DNA of 64,000 bases, taken from NCBI RefSeq assembly GCF_003863965.1, contig NZ_RRCN01000001.1, positions 6,631,071 to 6,695,070 on the forward strand, read 5' to 3'. Under the pieces are notes generated by a model that saw nothing but the letters and a program-made list of their open reading frames with translations, made no database searches and was not told the DNA's origin. Positions 1 through 8,030 of the stretch are shown here, piece by piece. Within the stretch, counting starts at the first letter, position 1; the number at the start of each line of letters is the position of its first letter. Position numbers and translations under genes: made by a program. The DNA is from Paenibacillus oralis. Its GTDB lineage: Bacteria > Bacillota > Bacilli > Paenibacillales > Paenibacillaceae.

Positions 1-928
1 CGGTGATTTCCGGATGCCCCAAACCGTAAGCCGCCGCCTTTTGAATGGCGATAAACTGCCCGGAATCGTTGTTGTCCTTCACGTCGCTGAAGGCTTTGAC
101 GACCAGCGGGTTGCCGGCGACAAAACCGATTCTCCAGCCCGTCATATTGTACGACTTGGACAAGGAGTGCAGCTCCACGCCTACGTCCTTCGCGCCCGGC
201 ACGGACAGGAAGCTAAACGGTTTGAGCCCGTCATAAGTCAAGGCTGCGTAAGGAGCGTCATGCACGACGACCACATGATATTTCTTCGCCCATTCCACCA
301 CTTTGGCAAAAAATTCCGGCGTTGCGCTCGCTCCGGTCGGGTTGTTCGGGTAGTTCAAATACAACAGCTTCGCCTTGCGGGCCACCTCTTCCGGAATCGC
401 CTCAAGATCCGGCAGAAAGTGGTTTTCTTCCGTCAAAGGTACCGTGTATACCTCGCCGCCCAAATATTTGGTATGCGTACCGATGATCGGATAGCCCGGG
501 ACGGTCATAATCGTAATATCCCCCGGGTTGATAAAGCAGGAAGGCAGCATTGCGATTGCCGGCTTGGAGCCGATCGAATGCACGACCTCCGTAGCCGGAT
601 CGATGCCTTCCACGCCAAATACATCGCGCAAATATTTCGCCGCGGCTTCCTTGAATTCAGGAATCCCGTTGTCCGCATAGCCGCGGTTTTCGCGTTTGGC
701 CGCTTCTTCCGCCAGTTTGGCGACAATACCGGAATCGGCCATATCGTCGGGTTCGCCGACCCCCATGTCAATCAGCTCAACATCGGGAAAATCTTTTTTG
801 GCCGCCGCTTTGGCGCGTTTGATTTTCTCGAATTTATAAATAGCGGTATCTTTACCGTAGTTTGCTCCGCCGATCCGGTCTGCAAATATCTGCTGAATGT
901 AGGTTTCTTGTCCATACACCGTACTCAT
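1..928 (-). CDS. dapL: LL-diaminopimelate aminotransferase (5' part; runs off the left edge)
   Basis: Fold-type I PLP aminotransferase that probably makes LL-diaminopimelate from tetrahydrodipicolinate and glutamate in the lysine and peptidoglycan pathway. Translated on the minus strand it begins MSTVYGQETYIQQIFADRIG and continues with a GVGEPDD segment. Later it carries SLSKSYNMTGWR, whose lysine is the expected Schiff-base residue for PLP. About 309 codons are present; the family is about 390-410 residues, so the C-terminus lies outside the window. An AAGGAGAT site precedes the ATG. The DapL assignment rests on the N-terminal block and could be confused with another class I/II aminotransferase. 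A DAP role would suit the meso-DAP-type MurE encoded further along. Confidence 0.78.
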   Translation of the reverse strand, partial: MSTVYGQETYIQQIFADRIGGANYGKDTAIYKFEKIKRAKAAAKKDFPDVELIDMGVGEPDDMADSGIVAKLAEEAAKRENRGYADNGIPEFKEAAAKYLRDVFGVEGIDPATEVVHSIGSKPAIAMLPSCFINPGDITIMTVPGYPIIGTHTKYLGGEVYTVPLTEENHFLPDLEAIPEEVARKAKLLYLNYPNNPTGASATPEFFAKVVEWAKKYHVVVVHDAPYAALTYDGLKPFSFLSVPGAKDVGVELHSLSKSYNMTGWRIGFVAGNPLVVKAFSDVKDNNDSGQFIAIQKAAAYGLGHPEIT

Positions 929-1074
929 TTACCGTCCATCTCCTTCATATTCGTTAAAAAATCTACTTTTTTAAATATGAGGGAAGACCACGGAATAGAG
1001 AATGGATTAATTACCTGATCGTTTGTACTTTTTGATCAAGCTGTCTCCTGGAGGCGAACATTTCCCGGGAATTA

Positions 1075-2022
1075 TCAACGGTTTCGCAGCGCCAAAAGCA
1101 CATCCTCCATGTCAGCCGGAATCGGCGCGCTGAATTCCAAATACCGGCCGTCCGCCGGGTGTTCGAAGCCCAAAACGGCCGCATGCAGCGCTTGTCCGTT
1201 CATTTTGACGCCTTTGCTTCGTCCGTACAGCGGATCTCCCACGAGCGGGTGGCCGATGAATTTCATGTGCACGCGGATTTGATGGGTACGGCCGGTTTCC
1301 AGCCTAAGTTCCAGCAGCGTATAGTCGCCGAAACGCTCCGCCACCTGAAAATGCGTGACCGCCGGTTTGCTGTTCCGGTCGATGACCGTATACATTTTGC
1401 GGTCGTGGGGGTCGCGGCCAATCGGCGCATCCACCGTCCCCTGGTCATGGCTGACGTTACCGTGAACGAGGGCGTAATACTTGCGGGTCACCGAGTGCTC
1501 TTTCAGCTGCGCCGCCAGCGAGGCGTGGGCCTTATCGTTTTTCGCCGCCATAATCAGCCCCGATGTGTCCTTGTCGATGCGGTGCACGATCCCGGGACGA
1601 AGTTCTCCGTTGATGCCCGACAAGTCCTTGCAGTGAAACATCAGCGCATTGACAAGCGTTCCGCCAGCATGGCCCGGCGCCGGATGCACGACCATGCCGC
1701 GAGCCTTGTTAACGACGATAACGTCGCTGTCCTCGTAGTAAATATCAAGCGGAATATCCTCGGGAACGATTTCCACCGCTTCCGGCTCGGGAATCGTCAG
1801 CACGATACGATCGCCCTCCGCCAGCTTATAGTTCGCTTTGACCGGGGTTTCGTTGACAACCAAGTTCCCCGCTTCGATCCACAGCTGAATTTGGCTCCGC
1901 GAAATGTCCTCATCGAGCTGCCCTTTAACGTATTTGTCAATCCGCTCCTTAGCAGCCGCGGAATCGATCGTCCATTCGAGCGTGCCGTCCTCGGCTTCTT
2001 CATAAAGCTTGTCTAAACTCAT
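1075..2022 (-). CDS. rluD: RluD/YlyB-type 23S rRNA pseudouridine synthase
   Basis: Isomerises uridines to pseudouridine in ribosomal RNA. The 315-residue protein has an N-terminal S4 RNA-binding domain (about residues 25-85) and an RluA-type catalytic domain. That domain carries HRIDKDTSGL at 147-156, where Asp150 is the expected catalytic residue, and GRTHQIRVH near the end. It overlaps the end of lspA by four bases (ATGA), so the two are translationally coupled; the same lspA-rluD pairing is found in B. subtilis (ylyB). The start has a good AGAGGAG site. The exact target uridines cannot be told from sequence. Confidence 0.93.
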   Translation of the reverse strand: MSLDKLYEEAEDGTLEWTIDSAAAKERIDKYVKGQLDEDISRSQIQLWIEAGNLVVNETPVKANYKLAEGDRIVLTIPEPEAVEIVPEDIPLDIYYEDSDVIVVNKARGMVVHPAPGHAGGTLVNALMFHCKDLSGINGELRPGIVHRIDKDTSGLIMAAKNDKAHASLAAQLKEHSVTRKYYALVHGNVSHDQGTVDAPIGRDPHDRKMYTVIDRNSKPAVTHFQVAERFGDYTLLELRLETGRTHQIRVHMKFIGHPLVGDPLYGRSKGVKMNGQALHAAVLGFEHPADGRYLEFSAPIPADMEDVLLALRNR

Positions 2023-2516
2023 ACGTTCTCCTCTTGCTCATGGTTGGTCTGGGACGCCTGTTTTTCCCGGCGCATCTCCAGCAGCGAATCCAAAATGATC
2101 AACGCGACGCCGATCACGATGCAGGAATCCGCCACATTAAAAATCGGAAACGTGTAAGAACCAAAATTAAACTGTAAAAAATCGACAACTTCGCCGCTGA
2201 CGGCCCGGTCCAGGAAATTGCCGAACGCCCCGCCGAGTACGAGGGACAGCGCCGTAGGCAACAACTTGTTCCGCTGTTTTCGCACTTTCAACAAATACCA
2301 GATGATCCCGATCACGACCACCGTCGTCACCGCGATAAAAAACCAGCGCTGATCCTTTAAAATACCGAAAGCCGCCCCAGTGTTGCGGTGCGAAGTAATG
2401 AGAAAAAAGTTGCCGATGACGGGAATTTGCTCTCCGATCGTCAACCCGGTTGCAATCAAATATTTGGTGCCCTGGTCAATTAGAAAAACAATCAATGCAA
2501 TCAAAAAGTATACCAC
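2019..2516 (-). CDS. lspA: Lipoprotein signal peptidase (signal peptidase II)
   Basis: Membrane aspartyl protease that removes the signal peptide from diacylglyceryl-modified prolipoproteins. The 165-residue length is normal. Four hydrophobic segments are visible. The conserved blocks FGNFLDRAVSGEVVDFL and FNVADS contain the two expected catalytic aspartates, Asp112 and Asp130. Likely clients in this window are the OppA lipoprotein, the island solute-binding lipoprotein and the flavin reductase lipoprotein. It is the first gene of a two-gene unit with rluD. Confidence 0.96.
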   Translation of the reverse strand: MVYFLIALIVFLIDQGTKYLIATGLTIGEQIPVIGNFFLITSHRNTGAAFGILKDQRWFFIAVTTVVVIGIIWYLLKVRKQRNKLLPTALSLVLGGAFGNFLDRAVSGEVVDFLQFNFGSYTFPIFNVADSCIVIGVALIILDSLLEMRREKQASQTNHEQEENV

Positions 2517-2747
2517 TCGGTAGTCACCTCGTTTTTCATTTCCAGCGGTTCAACAACCGGCAGGATTATCCACTTGTAAGCCTTGTATATTGTAGCACAG
2601 CCGGAATTGGCCCGTCCATGCGCGAAAGGATTTTCCTTAGGTAATTCGCCCTGCTTCTGCGCAAAATACCGCTAAGAGAGGTTATCCCGCACTAAAAGAA
2701 ACCGCTCAAGAAACGGTTCCAGGATCAGGAAAGAAAGGAGAAAACCC

Positions 2748-3485
2748 ATGTCGTATCTAACGAAAACACAACTGTCCGAACTTTCCGCCAGACTGAAAGA
2801 AGCGCAGGCCTCGCTCAGCGAAAGGCTTAAAGAAAACGACCATTACGGAATGAACGAATCGATGCGGTACAATACCAATGAACTTAGCCCGATCGACAAC
2901 CATCCCGGAGACCTCGGCTCCGAGGTGTACGAACGGGGCAAGGACCTCGCCCTGGCCGAACACCATGAACTGCAGCTCGCCCGGGTCGAAGATGCGCTTG
3001 AGCGCATCGAGGACGGAAGCTACGGCTATTGCTCCACCTGCGGAAAACCGATCGGATACGAACGCCTCAGCGCGCTTCCGGAAACGGCATACTGCAAGGA
3101 GCACAGCCCCCAAACGTTCGTTTCGGCCAAACGCCCGATCGAAGAGCTTTTCTTGTCTCCTCCTTTTGGGCGCACCAGCCTGGATGAACGGGACGACCAA
3201 AACGGTTTTGACGGGGAAGACGCCTGGCAGATCGTGGAGAGCTTCGGTACCTCCAACACTCCGGCGTTTGCCGATGAATCGGAAGTCGATGATTATAATG
3301 ACATGGAAATCGAAGCCTCGAATGAGCTCGACGGGTTCGTGGAGCCTTACGAATCGTTTGTCGCCACTGACATTTACGGAAAAAACGTTTGTTTTTACCG
3401 CAACGGCGTATACCGCAAACATATGAGTGCCACCAAACATCTGGAAAGCGAAGATTCGCTCGGAACCGGACCTAATACGTATTAA
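2748..3485 (+). CDS. yteA: YteA-type TraR/DksA zinc-finger protein
   Basis: Member of the DksA/TraR C4 zinc-finger superfamily, YteA subgroup found in spore formers. The 245-residue protein starts with a charged helical region (MSYLTKTQLSELSARLKE). A C4 finger follows with CSTCGKPIGYERL and a second pair of ligands in YCKEHS; the last pair reads C/H rather than C/C. A long acidic C-terminal half ends in an FYRNGVYRKHMSATKHLE segment. AAAGGAGAAAACCC precedes the ATG. It is the only plus-strand gene outside the sugar island, and its last 14 bases overlap the end of the converging small membrane protein gene. The molecular role is not established; action at RNA polymerase is only inferred from DksA. 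Confidence 0.85.
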   Translation: MSYLTKTQLSELSARLKEAQASLSERLKENDHYGMNESMRYNTNELSPIDNHPGDLGSEVYERGKDLALAEHHELQLARVEDALERIEDGSYGYCSTCGKPIGYERLSALPETAYCKEHSPQTFVSAKRPIEELFLSPPFGRTSLDERDDQNGFDGEDAWQIVESFGTSNTPAFADESEVDDYNDMEIEASNELDGFVEPYESFVATDIYGKNVCFYRNGVYRKHMSATKHLESEDSLGTGPNTY

Positions 3486-3822
3486 GCTCCAGTTGCCTTT
3501 GCACGATCCGCACAATGTCCGCGATATAATCGCCGATGATCGGCAGATTCAGCGCGCCAAGAACTTGAAGCACGTAAATGATCGTAGCGGCAAAAAAAGT
3601 AAATCCGACCGCAATGCCGACGCCTCTCGCCGTACCGGACAATATGTTCAGCCAAATCAGGCGCCAGGGCCGGTTTAAGAGCTGGGTATATTCGGTAATC
3701 CGCGATTTTTCCAGCTCTCTGGTCCAGCTCAGAGTCAGGCGGTACATGGCATTCACCCGCTCTTCCGGGGTCTTGGGAAGCTCTTCGGCCGGCGGCTCGG
3801 CTGCCGTTTTGCGACGCATCAT
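3472..3822 (-). CDS. Small membrane protein of unknown function (DUF5665-like)
   Basis: A 116-residue protein starting MMRRKTAAEPPAEELPKTPE. It has one clear hydrophobic stretch (IWLNILSGTARGVGIAVGF, continuing into FFAATIIYVLQVLGAL) and an amphipathic tail ending RQLELNTY. The arrangement resembles the short DUF5665 family of Firmicutes, which has no assigned function. An upstream ATG at 3954 would give 160 residues, but that extension reads through the large hairpin that follows ileS. The 3822 start has an AAAGGATG site and is preferred. The gene lies directly downstream of ileS and converges on yteA with a 14-base overlap. Confidence 0.65.
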   Translation of the reverse strand: MMRRKTAAEPPAEELPKTPEERVNAMYRLTLSWTRELEKSRITEYTQLLNRPWRLIWLNILSGTARGVGIAVGFTFFAATIIYVLQVLGALNLPIIGDYIADIVRIVQRQLELNTY

Positions 3823-3857
3823 CGGTACCCCATCCTTTGAACTCACATTTAAAATGC

Positions 3858-3911
3858 AAACGAGCCCGTCTCCCTTTCGCTTACGAAAGGAAAGACTATC
3901 TGGGCTCGTTT
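3858..3911 (-). terminator. Hairpin terminator downstream of ileS
   Basis: On the minus strand the arms AAACGAGCCC and GGGCTCGTTT form a 10-bp stem enclosing a second hairpin (CCTTTCG-TAAG-CGAAAGG). It is followed by GCATTTTAAA. It lies between the ileS stop and the DUF5665-like gene. The T-tract is imperfect, so termination may be partial, or the hairpin may protect the mRNA end. Confidence 0.55.
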
Positions 3912-3973
3912 GTTTTAGTTTGCTTCTATTATGACCGTCCTTGGTACGGTCCATTCAGTTTCGTTTTCGTAGA

Positions 3974-6900
3974 TTACGCTTGAATGGAAATGCCGATTGA
4001 CTTGGTTCCGAGATCGGCCTTCTCCGCCGATTCGTCAAGCCTTACGAAAGCGACGTCCGTAATCAGCACGTTTTCGCGCAGTACGTTTTCAAACGCCGTA
4101 ATCGCCGCTTTCAGCTCGTCATCGACGTCAAGCGAGAGGTGTACTCTTTTTTCGATCGGAAGATCCAGCTTCTTACGGGTATCCTGAACCGCCCGCACCA
4201 CCTCGCGAACCCAGCCCTCCTGCTCAAGCTCCGGCGTGATGTCCGTGTTCAGCGCCACGGTGATCCCGTAACCGGAGGCGGATGCAAAGCCCGGCTTGGC
4301 CTGCTTTTCGATCAGCAGCTCGTCGGCGGTCACCGTCAGCTCCTCGCCCTCCGGCGATGTCACGGTAAACCGGCCGCTGTCCACGATCGCCCGCGTCTCG
4401 TCCGCGGACAATCCTTTCAGATAGCCCTGCAGGAAACCGACGTTTTTGCCGTATTTCTTGCCGGCTACTTTCAGGTTCAGCTTCAGCGTAAAATCGACGA
4501 ATCCGCTGTCGCTCGTTTCGATCTCGATCGCCTTGACGTTGATTTCGTCCTTGATGATCTCTTCGTAGTCGGCCACGGCAAAATCACGGTCCATGGACAC
4601 GATCAGGCTGGACAACGGCTGGCGTGTTTTGATGCCCGTCTCGTTGCGCACGTTGCGGGCCAGTTCAACAATTTGCCGCGCGCTTTCCATATCCTTCTCC
4701 AGCGCAAGATCGATCAAGCTTTCATCCGCTTGCGGGAAGTCGGCCAGATGGACGCTGTCCCCGCCGCCAAGGTTCGTGAAAATGTCTTCGGCCAACATTG
4801 GCGCAAACGGCGCGATCAGCTTGGATAACGTCAGCAGCACGCCGGTAAGCGTTTGGTAAGCCGACAATTTGTCTTCGCCGAGGCCGCTTCCCCAGAAACG
4901 GTCACGCGAACGGCGGATGTACCAGTTGCTCAGCTCGTCGATAAACCCTTCGATCGCCTGCGCGGCATTTACGAAATCGTTCACCGGAAGGGCTTTGTCG
5001 ACGACGAGGATCAGGCTGTTCAGCCGCGACAAAATCCAGCGGTCCAGTTTGTTCGCCGATGGCCGCAGCGGATGCTCCTCCGGCTTGTAGCCGTCGATGC
5101 CCGCGTACAGCGTCAAGAAGGCGTGGGTGTTGACCAGCGTGTCGACCACCTTCGACTTCGCTTCGGCGACGATGCCTTTGGAGAAGCGTTTGCTGTTCCA
5201 AGGCGCACTGTCGGACAGCAGCGCCCAGCGGAACGCGTCGGTGCCGAATTCATTAATGATGTCCCACGGGTCGATGACATTGCCTTTCGATTTGGACATT
5301 TTTTGCCCGTTTTCGTCCAGCACGTGGCCGGTGGCGATAACCGCTTTATACGGCGCTTTGCCCGTAAACAGCGTAGACACGGCCAGCAGGCTGTAGAACC
5401 AGCCGCGCGTCTGGTCGATCCCTTCGCAAATCATGTCCGCCGGGAACTGCTCGGCAAAGGTCTGTTCGTTTTCGAACGGATAGTGGTGTTGGGCAAACGG
5501 CATCGAACCGCTGTCGAACCAGACGTCGATCACTTCGCTCGTCCGCTCCATAACTCCGCCCTCGCAGTGCGGGCAGCGCACCTTGACTTCGTCCACGTAC
5601 GGCTTGTGCAGTTCCAGGTCCTCGCTAACGTGACCCACCGCATGCTCGCGCAACTCGGCCAGGCTGTGCGGGGCAAACTGCCCGCCGCAGTCCGGGCACA
5701 CCCATACGTTAAGCGGGGTTCCCCAATACCGGTTGCGGCTGATGTTCCAATCAACGAGGTCCTCAAGGAATTTCCCGAACCGGCCTTCGCGCACATGGCC
5801 CGGATACCACTCGACCGAATTGTTGTTGGCGATCAATTGGTCTTTTACCGCCGTCGTTTCGATAAACCAGCTCTCCATCGCGTAATAGAGCAGCGGCGAT
5901 TTGCAGCGCCAGCAAAACGGATAGCTGTGCTCGTATTTTTCTTTGCTGTACAGGAGGCCTTTTTCCGACAGCATTTTGACGATATCCAGATCGCAGTCCT
6001 TCACGAAACGGCCGGCAAAATCGCTGACGGCGTCCGTGTACCGGCCTTGGCCGTTAACGACGCTGACGAAGCTGATGCCGTTCTCGCGGCATGTGCGGTA
6101 ATCGTCTTCACCGTGGGCCGGAGCCATGTGTACGATCCCCGTACCGCTGGCATCGGTTACGAACGAAGCGCCGACGATCACGTTGATTTTATCGGCTTTG
6201 ATGTAGCCGAACGGCGGTGTGTACGTTTTGCCGATAAATTCCGCGCCTTTGTGCGTCGACAGTACGTTGAAGCCGCCTTTCATTACTTTTTCCACGAGGT
6301 TTTTGGCCACGATATAAACGCCGTCTTCCTGCTGCACCCGGGCGTATTCCATGTCCGGATTCATCGCCAAGGCAACGTGGGCCGGCAGCGTCCAAGGCGT
6401 GGTCGTCCAGGCCAGCACATATTCGCCGGTGTCGTCCAGCTTGAATTTGGCCGTGGCGCTCAGGTCCTTGACGTCCTCGTAGCCTTGGGCCACTTCGTGG
6501 GAGCTCAGCGACGTCTGGCAGCAAGGGCAATACGGGCTGACGCGGTGCCCCTTGTACAGCAGCCCTTTGTCGTGGATCGTCGCGAGGATGTTCCAGACGC
6601 TTTCGATGTAGCTGTTGTTCAGGGTGACGTACGGATCGTCGAGGTCGACCCAGTAAGCGATCGCTTCGGTAAACTCGCGCCACTGTTTTTCATAGCCGAA
6701 TACGCTGTCTTTGCATTTTTTGATAAATTCTTCGATGCCGTATTTTTCGATTTCCTGTTTGCCGGAAATGCCCAGCTCCTTCTCCACGCCGAGCTCAACC
6801 GGCAAGCCGTGCGTATCCCAGCCCGCCTTGCGGACGACGCGGTAGCCTTTCATCGTCTGGTAGCGGCCGACGAAATCCTTGATTACGCGCCCGAGCACGT

Positions 6901-7069
6901 GGCCGATATGCGGCATGCCGTTGGCGGTCGGCGGCCCTTCAAAAAACACATAGTTGGGGCGTCCCGCGCGGTTTTCGATGCTGCGCTTGAACGTGTTCTC
7001 CTGCTTCCATTTGCCCAGAATGCGCAGGTCCCGCGCACGGGCGTTTTCCTTGACATCCACTTTTTTCAT
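3974..7069 (-). CDS. ileS: Isoleucyl-tRNA synthetase, long (type 2 / eukaryote-like) form
   Basis: Class Ia aminoacyl-tRNA synthetase charging tRNA-Ile. The adenylation motifs are visible: HIGH at residues 54-57 and KMSKSKGN at 590-597. CPCCQTS and two CxxC pairs (CPDCGG, CPHCEGG) lie between them. At about 1031 residues it is about 110 longer than B. subtilis IleS. It lacks the C-terminal Cys-rich zinc module of the common bacterial type and reads GWDTHGLPVE then KQWREFTEAIAYWVDLDDPY, all of which fits the eukaryote-like IleRS2 clade. The ATG at 7069 is better spaced from AAAGGA than the in-frame TTG at 7078. Expression should be controlled by the T-box upstream. The type 2 assignment is by eye. 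Confidence 0.95.
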   Translation of the reverse strand: MKKVDVKENARARDLRILGKWKQENTFKRSIENRAGRPNYVFFEGPPTANGMPHIGHVLGRVIKDFVGRYQTMKGYRVVRKAGWDTHGLPVELGVEKELGISGKQEIEKYGIEEFIKKCKDSVFGYEKQWREFTEAIAYWVDLDDPYVTLNNSYIESVWNILATIHDKGLLYKGHRVSPYCPCCQTSLSSHEVAQGYEDVKDLSATAKFKLDDTGEYVLAWTTTPWTLPAHVALAMNPDMEYARVQQEDGVYIVAKNLVEKVMKGGFNVLSTHKGAEFIGKTYTPPFGYIKADKINVIVGASFVTDASGTGIVHMAPAHGEDDYRTCRENGISFVSVVNGQGRYTDAVSDFAGRFVKDCDLDIVKMLSEKGLLYSKEKYEHSYPFCWRCKSPLLYYAMESWFIETTAVKDQLIANNNSVEWYPGHVREGRFGKFLEDLVDWNISRNRYWGTPLNVWVCPDCGGQFAPHSLAELREHAVGHVSEDLELHKPYVDEVKVRCPHCEGGVMERTSEVIDVWFDSGSMPFAQHHYPFENEQTFAEQFPADMICEGIDQTRGWFYSLLAVSTLFTGKAPYKAVIATGHVLDENGQKMSKSKGNVIDPWDIINEFGTDAFRWALLSDSAPWNSKRFSKGIVAEAKSKVVDTLVNTHAFLTLYAGIDGYKPEEHPLRPSANKLDRWILSRLNSLILVVDKALPVNDFVNAAQAIEGFIDELSNWYIRRSRDRFWGSGLGEDKLSAYQTLTGVLLTLSKLIAPFAPMLAEDIFTNLGGGDSVHLADFPQADESLIDLALEKDMESARQIVELARNVRNETGIKTRQPLSSLIVSMDRDFAVADYEEIIKDEINVKAIEIETSDSGFVDFTLKLNLKVAGKKYGKNVGFLQGYLKGLSADETRAIVDSGRFTVTSPEGEELTVTADELLIEKQAKPGFASASGYGITVALNTDITPELEQEGWVREVVRAVQDTRKKLDLPIEKRVHLSLDVDDELKAAITAFENVLRENVLITDVAFVRLDESAEKADLGTKSIGISIQA

Positions 7070-7164
7070 GGCTTCCAAACATCCTTTCGTTGATCTTCAT
7101 GGGAAAACATAAGGCTCAAAGCCAAAATCGGCGCTTGGCCGATGCGGCCAGGAAGTGGGGGCGG

Positions 7165-7356
7165 AATTTTAACGGTTGTGAGAGCCGCTATTTCCGCCAA
7201 AACGGGGAGCTGCCAGCTGTAACGGTTGCCAGAGAGCTAATTCCCGGTTTTTCTTGGGAAAATAGGCTTTTTCGCATAAATTAGCGCGCTGACAACCGTT
7301 AAAAACAGAAACCCTGTCTTTTCCGCCAAATAAGCTCCATGGCAACCGTTAAAATA
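7165..7356. repeat. Four-unit symmetric palindrome (50-bp period) in the ileS leader
   Basis: AACGGTTG occurs at 7171-7178 and 7221-7228. Its complement CAACCGTT occurs at 7293-7300 and 7343-7350. Each pair is exactly 50 bp apart, and both the inner and the outer pair are centred on 7260.5. Sequence around each core is related (GCTNATTT and CCGCCAAAA-like tracts), so the region is two direct units followed by two inverted units. It forms most of the 340-bp stretch between the T-box terminator and ileS, where no gene is seen. In the transcript it could fold into one long, interrupted hairpin. No function is known to me. Confidence 0.75.
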
Positions 7357-7421
7357 GCACCGGATCAACTAACCTTGCGGCATCCTTTCGTTAAGCCCTG
7401 ATCTTTAGGCTAAAGCCAAAC

Positions 7422-7451
7422 AAAAAAAGCCCCGTCCCTAAGGGACGAGAC
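7422..7451 (-). terminator. T-box intrinsic terminator
   Basis: On the minus strand GTCTCGTCCC-TTA-GGGACGGGGC makes a 10-bp stem (two G-U pairs) followed directly by seven T residues. Its 5' arm is only a few bases after the T-box core GGTAACGCGAGCC, so it is mutually exclusive with the antiterminator. Confidence 0.9.
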
Positions 7452-7604
7452 CTGGCTCGCGTTACCACCCTTGTTTCATGCGTCTTCCGCCGAACGATAC
7501 GCCTCCGCGCGAAAAGAGCATGACAACTTGATCCCATACGCTTCATATGGGGTCGGTGTAACGGCCGACAACCGGCAAAACTTACTCTTTCCACTACTAA
7601 GGAA

Positions 7605-7771
7605 GTCAAAATATCGGCTTTTGATCACGAAGCTGATCGAGATGCCGATACGACGTCGAATCTTGAATTCAGCAGGGCCTTCCGGTGCTCACGTACCCAA
7701 AACGTACGCTCCGCTCCTCAGTCCCTAGCTTCATCCAACCTTCTCGGTGCTGAAAAGCCGCTATTTTGAAC
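7605..7771. repeat. 167-bp foldback element, copy 1 (inside the T-box leader)
   Basis: The ends are imperfect inverted repeats: TCAAAATATCGGCTTTT at the left and AAAAGCCGCTATTTTGA at the right (one mismatch in 17). The core, about 100 bp, is nearly the same as that at 19344-19510, including CTCAGTCCCTAGCTTCATCC and GTCGAATCTTGAATTCAGC. Both copies are exactly 167 bp, but their terminal arms differ. The inner hairpin keeps pairing despite changes (CGTAC/GTACG here, CGTAGG/CCTACG there). The left 21 bases recur perfectly at 7790-7810, just outside the right end. No open reading frame of note. MITE-like or structured-RNA element; the family is not recognised. Confidence 0.8.
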
Positions 7772-7789
7772 ACCCATCTTACAAAAAAA

Positions 7790-7810
7790 TCAAAATATCG
7801 GCTTTTGATC
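7790..7810. repeat. 21-bp direct copy of the left end of the 167-bp element
   Basis: The 21 bases starting TCAAAATATCGGCTTTTG match 7606-7626 exactly. On the minus strand this copy is itself a short ATCAAAA/TTTTGAT hairpin followed by seven T residues, so it could act as a weak terminator or pause site between Stem I and the element. It may be a relic of a second element or of the insertion event. Confidence 0.7.
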
Positions 7811-7975
7811 TTTCCTTATTTGGAAATTCAGCTTTGCTTCTCCGGGAGGATATTCCGACTGCGCTTTGAACGTTGGCTTTCAGCGGGCCGCCAACTCTCT
7901 GGGGAACAAAATCGCAGCGTACTGGTTCCCTTCATCGAATCCAATCGATTCAATTGCAAATTCAGTATGTCTATA

Positions 7976-8005
7976 GTTATAACGCATTCGCCAGCCGCAT
8001 GTCAA
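7976..8005 (-). promoter_or_regulatory. Sigma-A promoter of the ileS T-box transcript
   Basis: The minus strand reads TTGACA (8000-8005), an 18-bp spacer and TATAAC (7976-7981). It lies just downstream of divIVA and immediately upstream of the T-box Stem I sequence. The perfect -35 and its position make it the natural start of the leader. Confidence 0.75.
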
Positions 8006-8030
8006 TATTCACTAGAGGTTGTAACACGCA

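Larger units (their letters stand above)
7420..7969 (-). promoter_or_regulatory. T-box leader (tRNA-Ile-sensing) of ileS
   Basis: The minus strand carries the conserved T-box core GGGTGGTAACGCGAGC at 7455-7470, just before an intrinsic terminator. Far upstream is a Stem I-like segment with an AGTA element and GGAATATCC. In it ATC (7849-7851), an isoleucine codon in the usual GAAxxx context, is the expected specifier. Uncharged tRNA-Ile should pair with the specifier and the T-box bulge to favour the antiterminator and ileS transcription. The leader is about 550 nt, much longer than usual, because a 167-bp repeat element (7605-7771) separates Stem I from the antiterminator domain. Confidence 0.9.

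Noticed and set aside
2698-2720. Short AACCG/CGGTT hairpin before yteA
   Set aside because: A five-pair stem with a broken T-tract on the minus strand is too weak to call a terminator.
4853-7093. A 746-codon open frame on the plus strand opposite ileS
   Set aside because: It is antisense to a clear isoleucyl-tRNA synthetase gene, has no family resemblance, and is explained by the GC-biased third codon positions of ileS.
7090-7284. A 64-codon plus-strand frame in the ileS leader
   Set aside because: It runs through the palindromic repeats, opposite to ileS, and has no ribosome binding site or family features.
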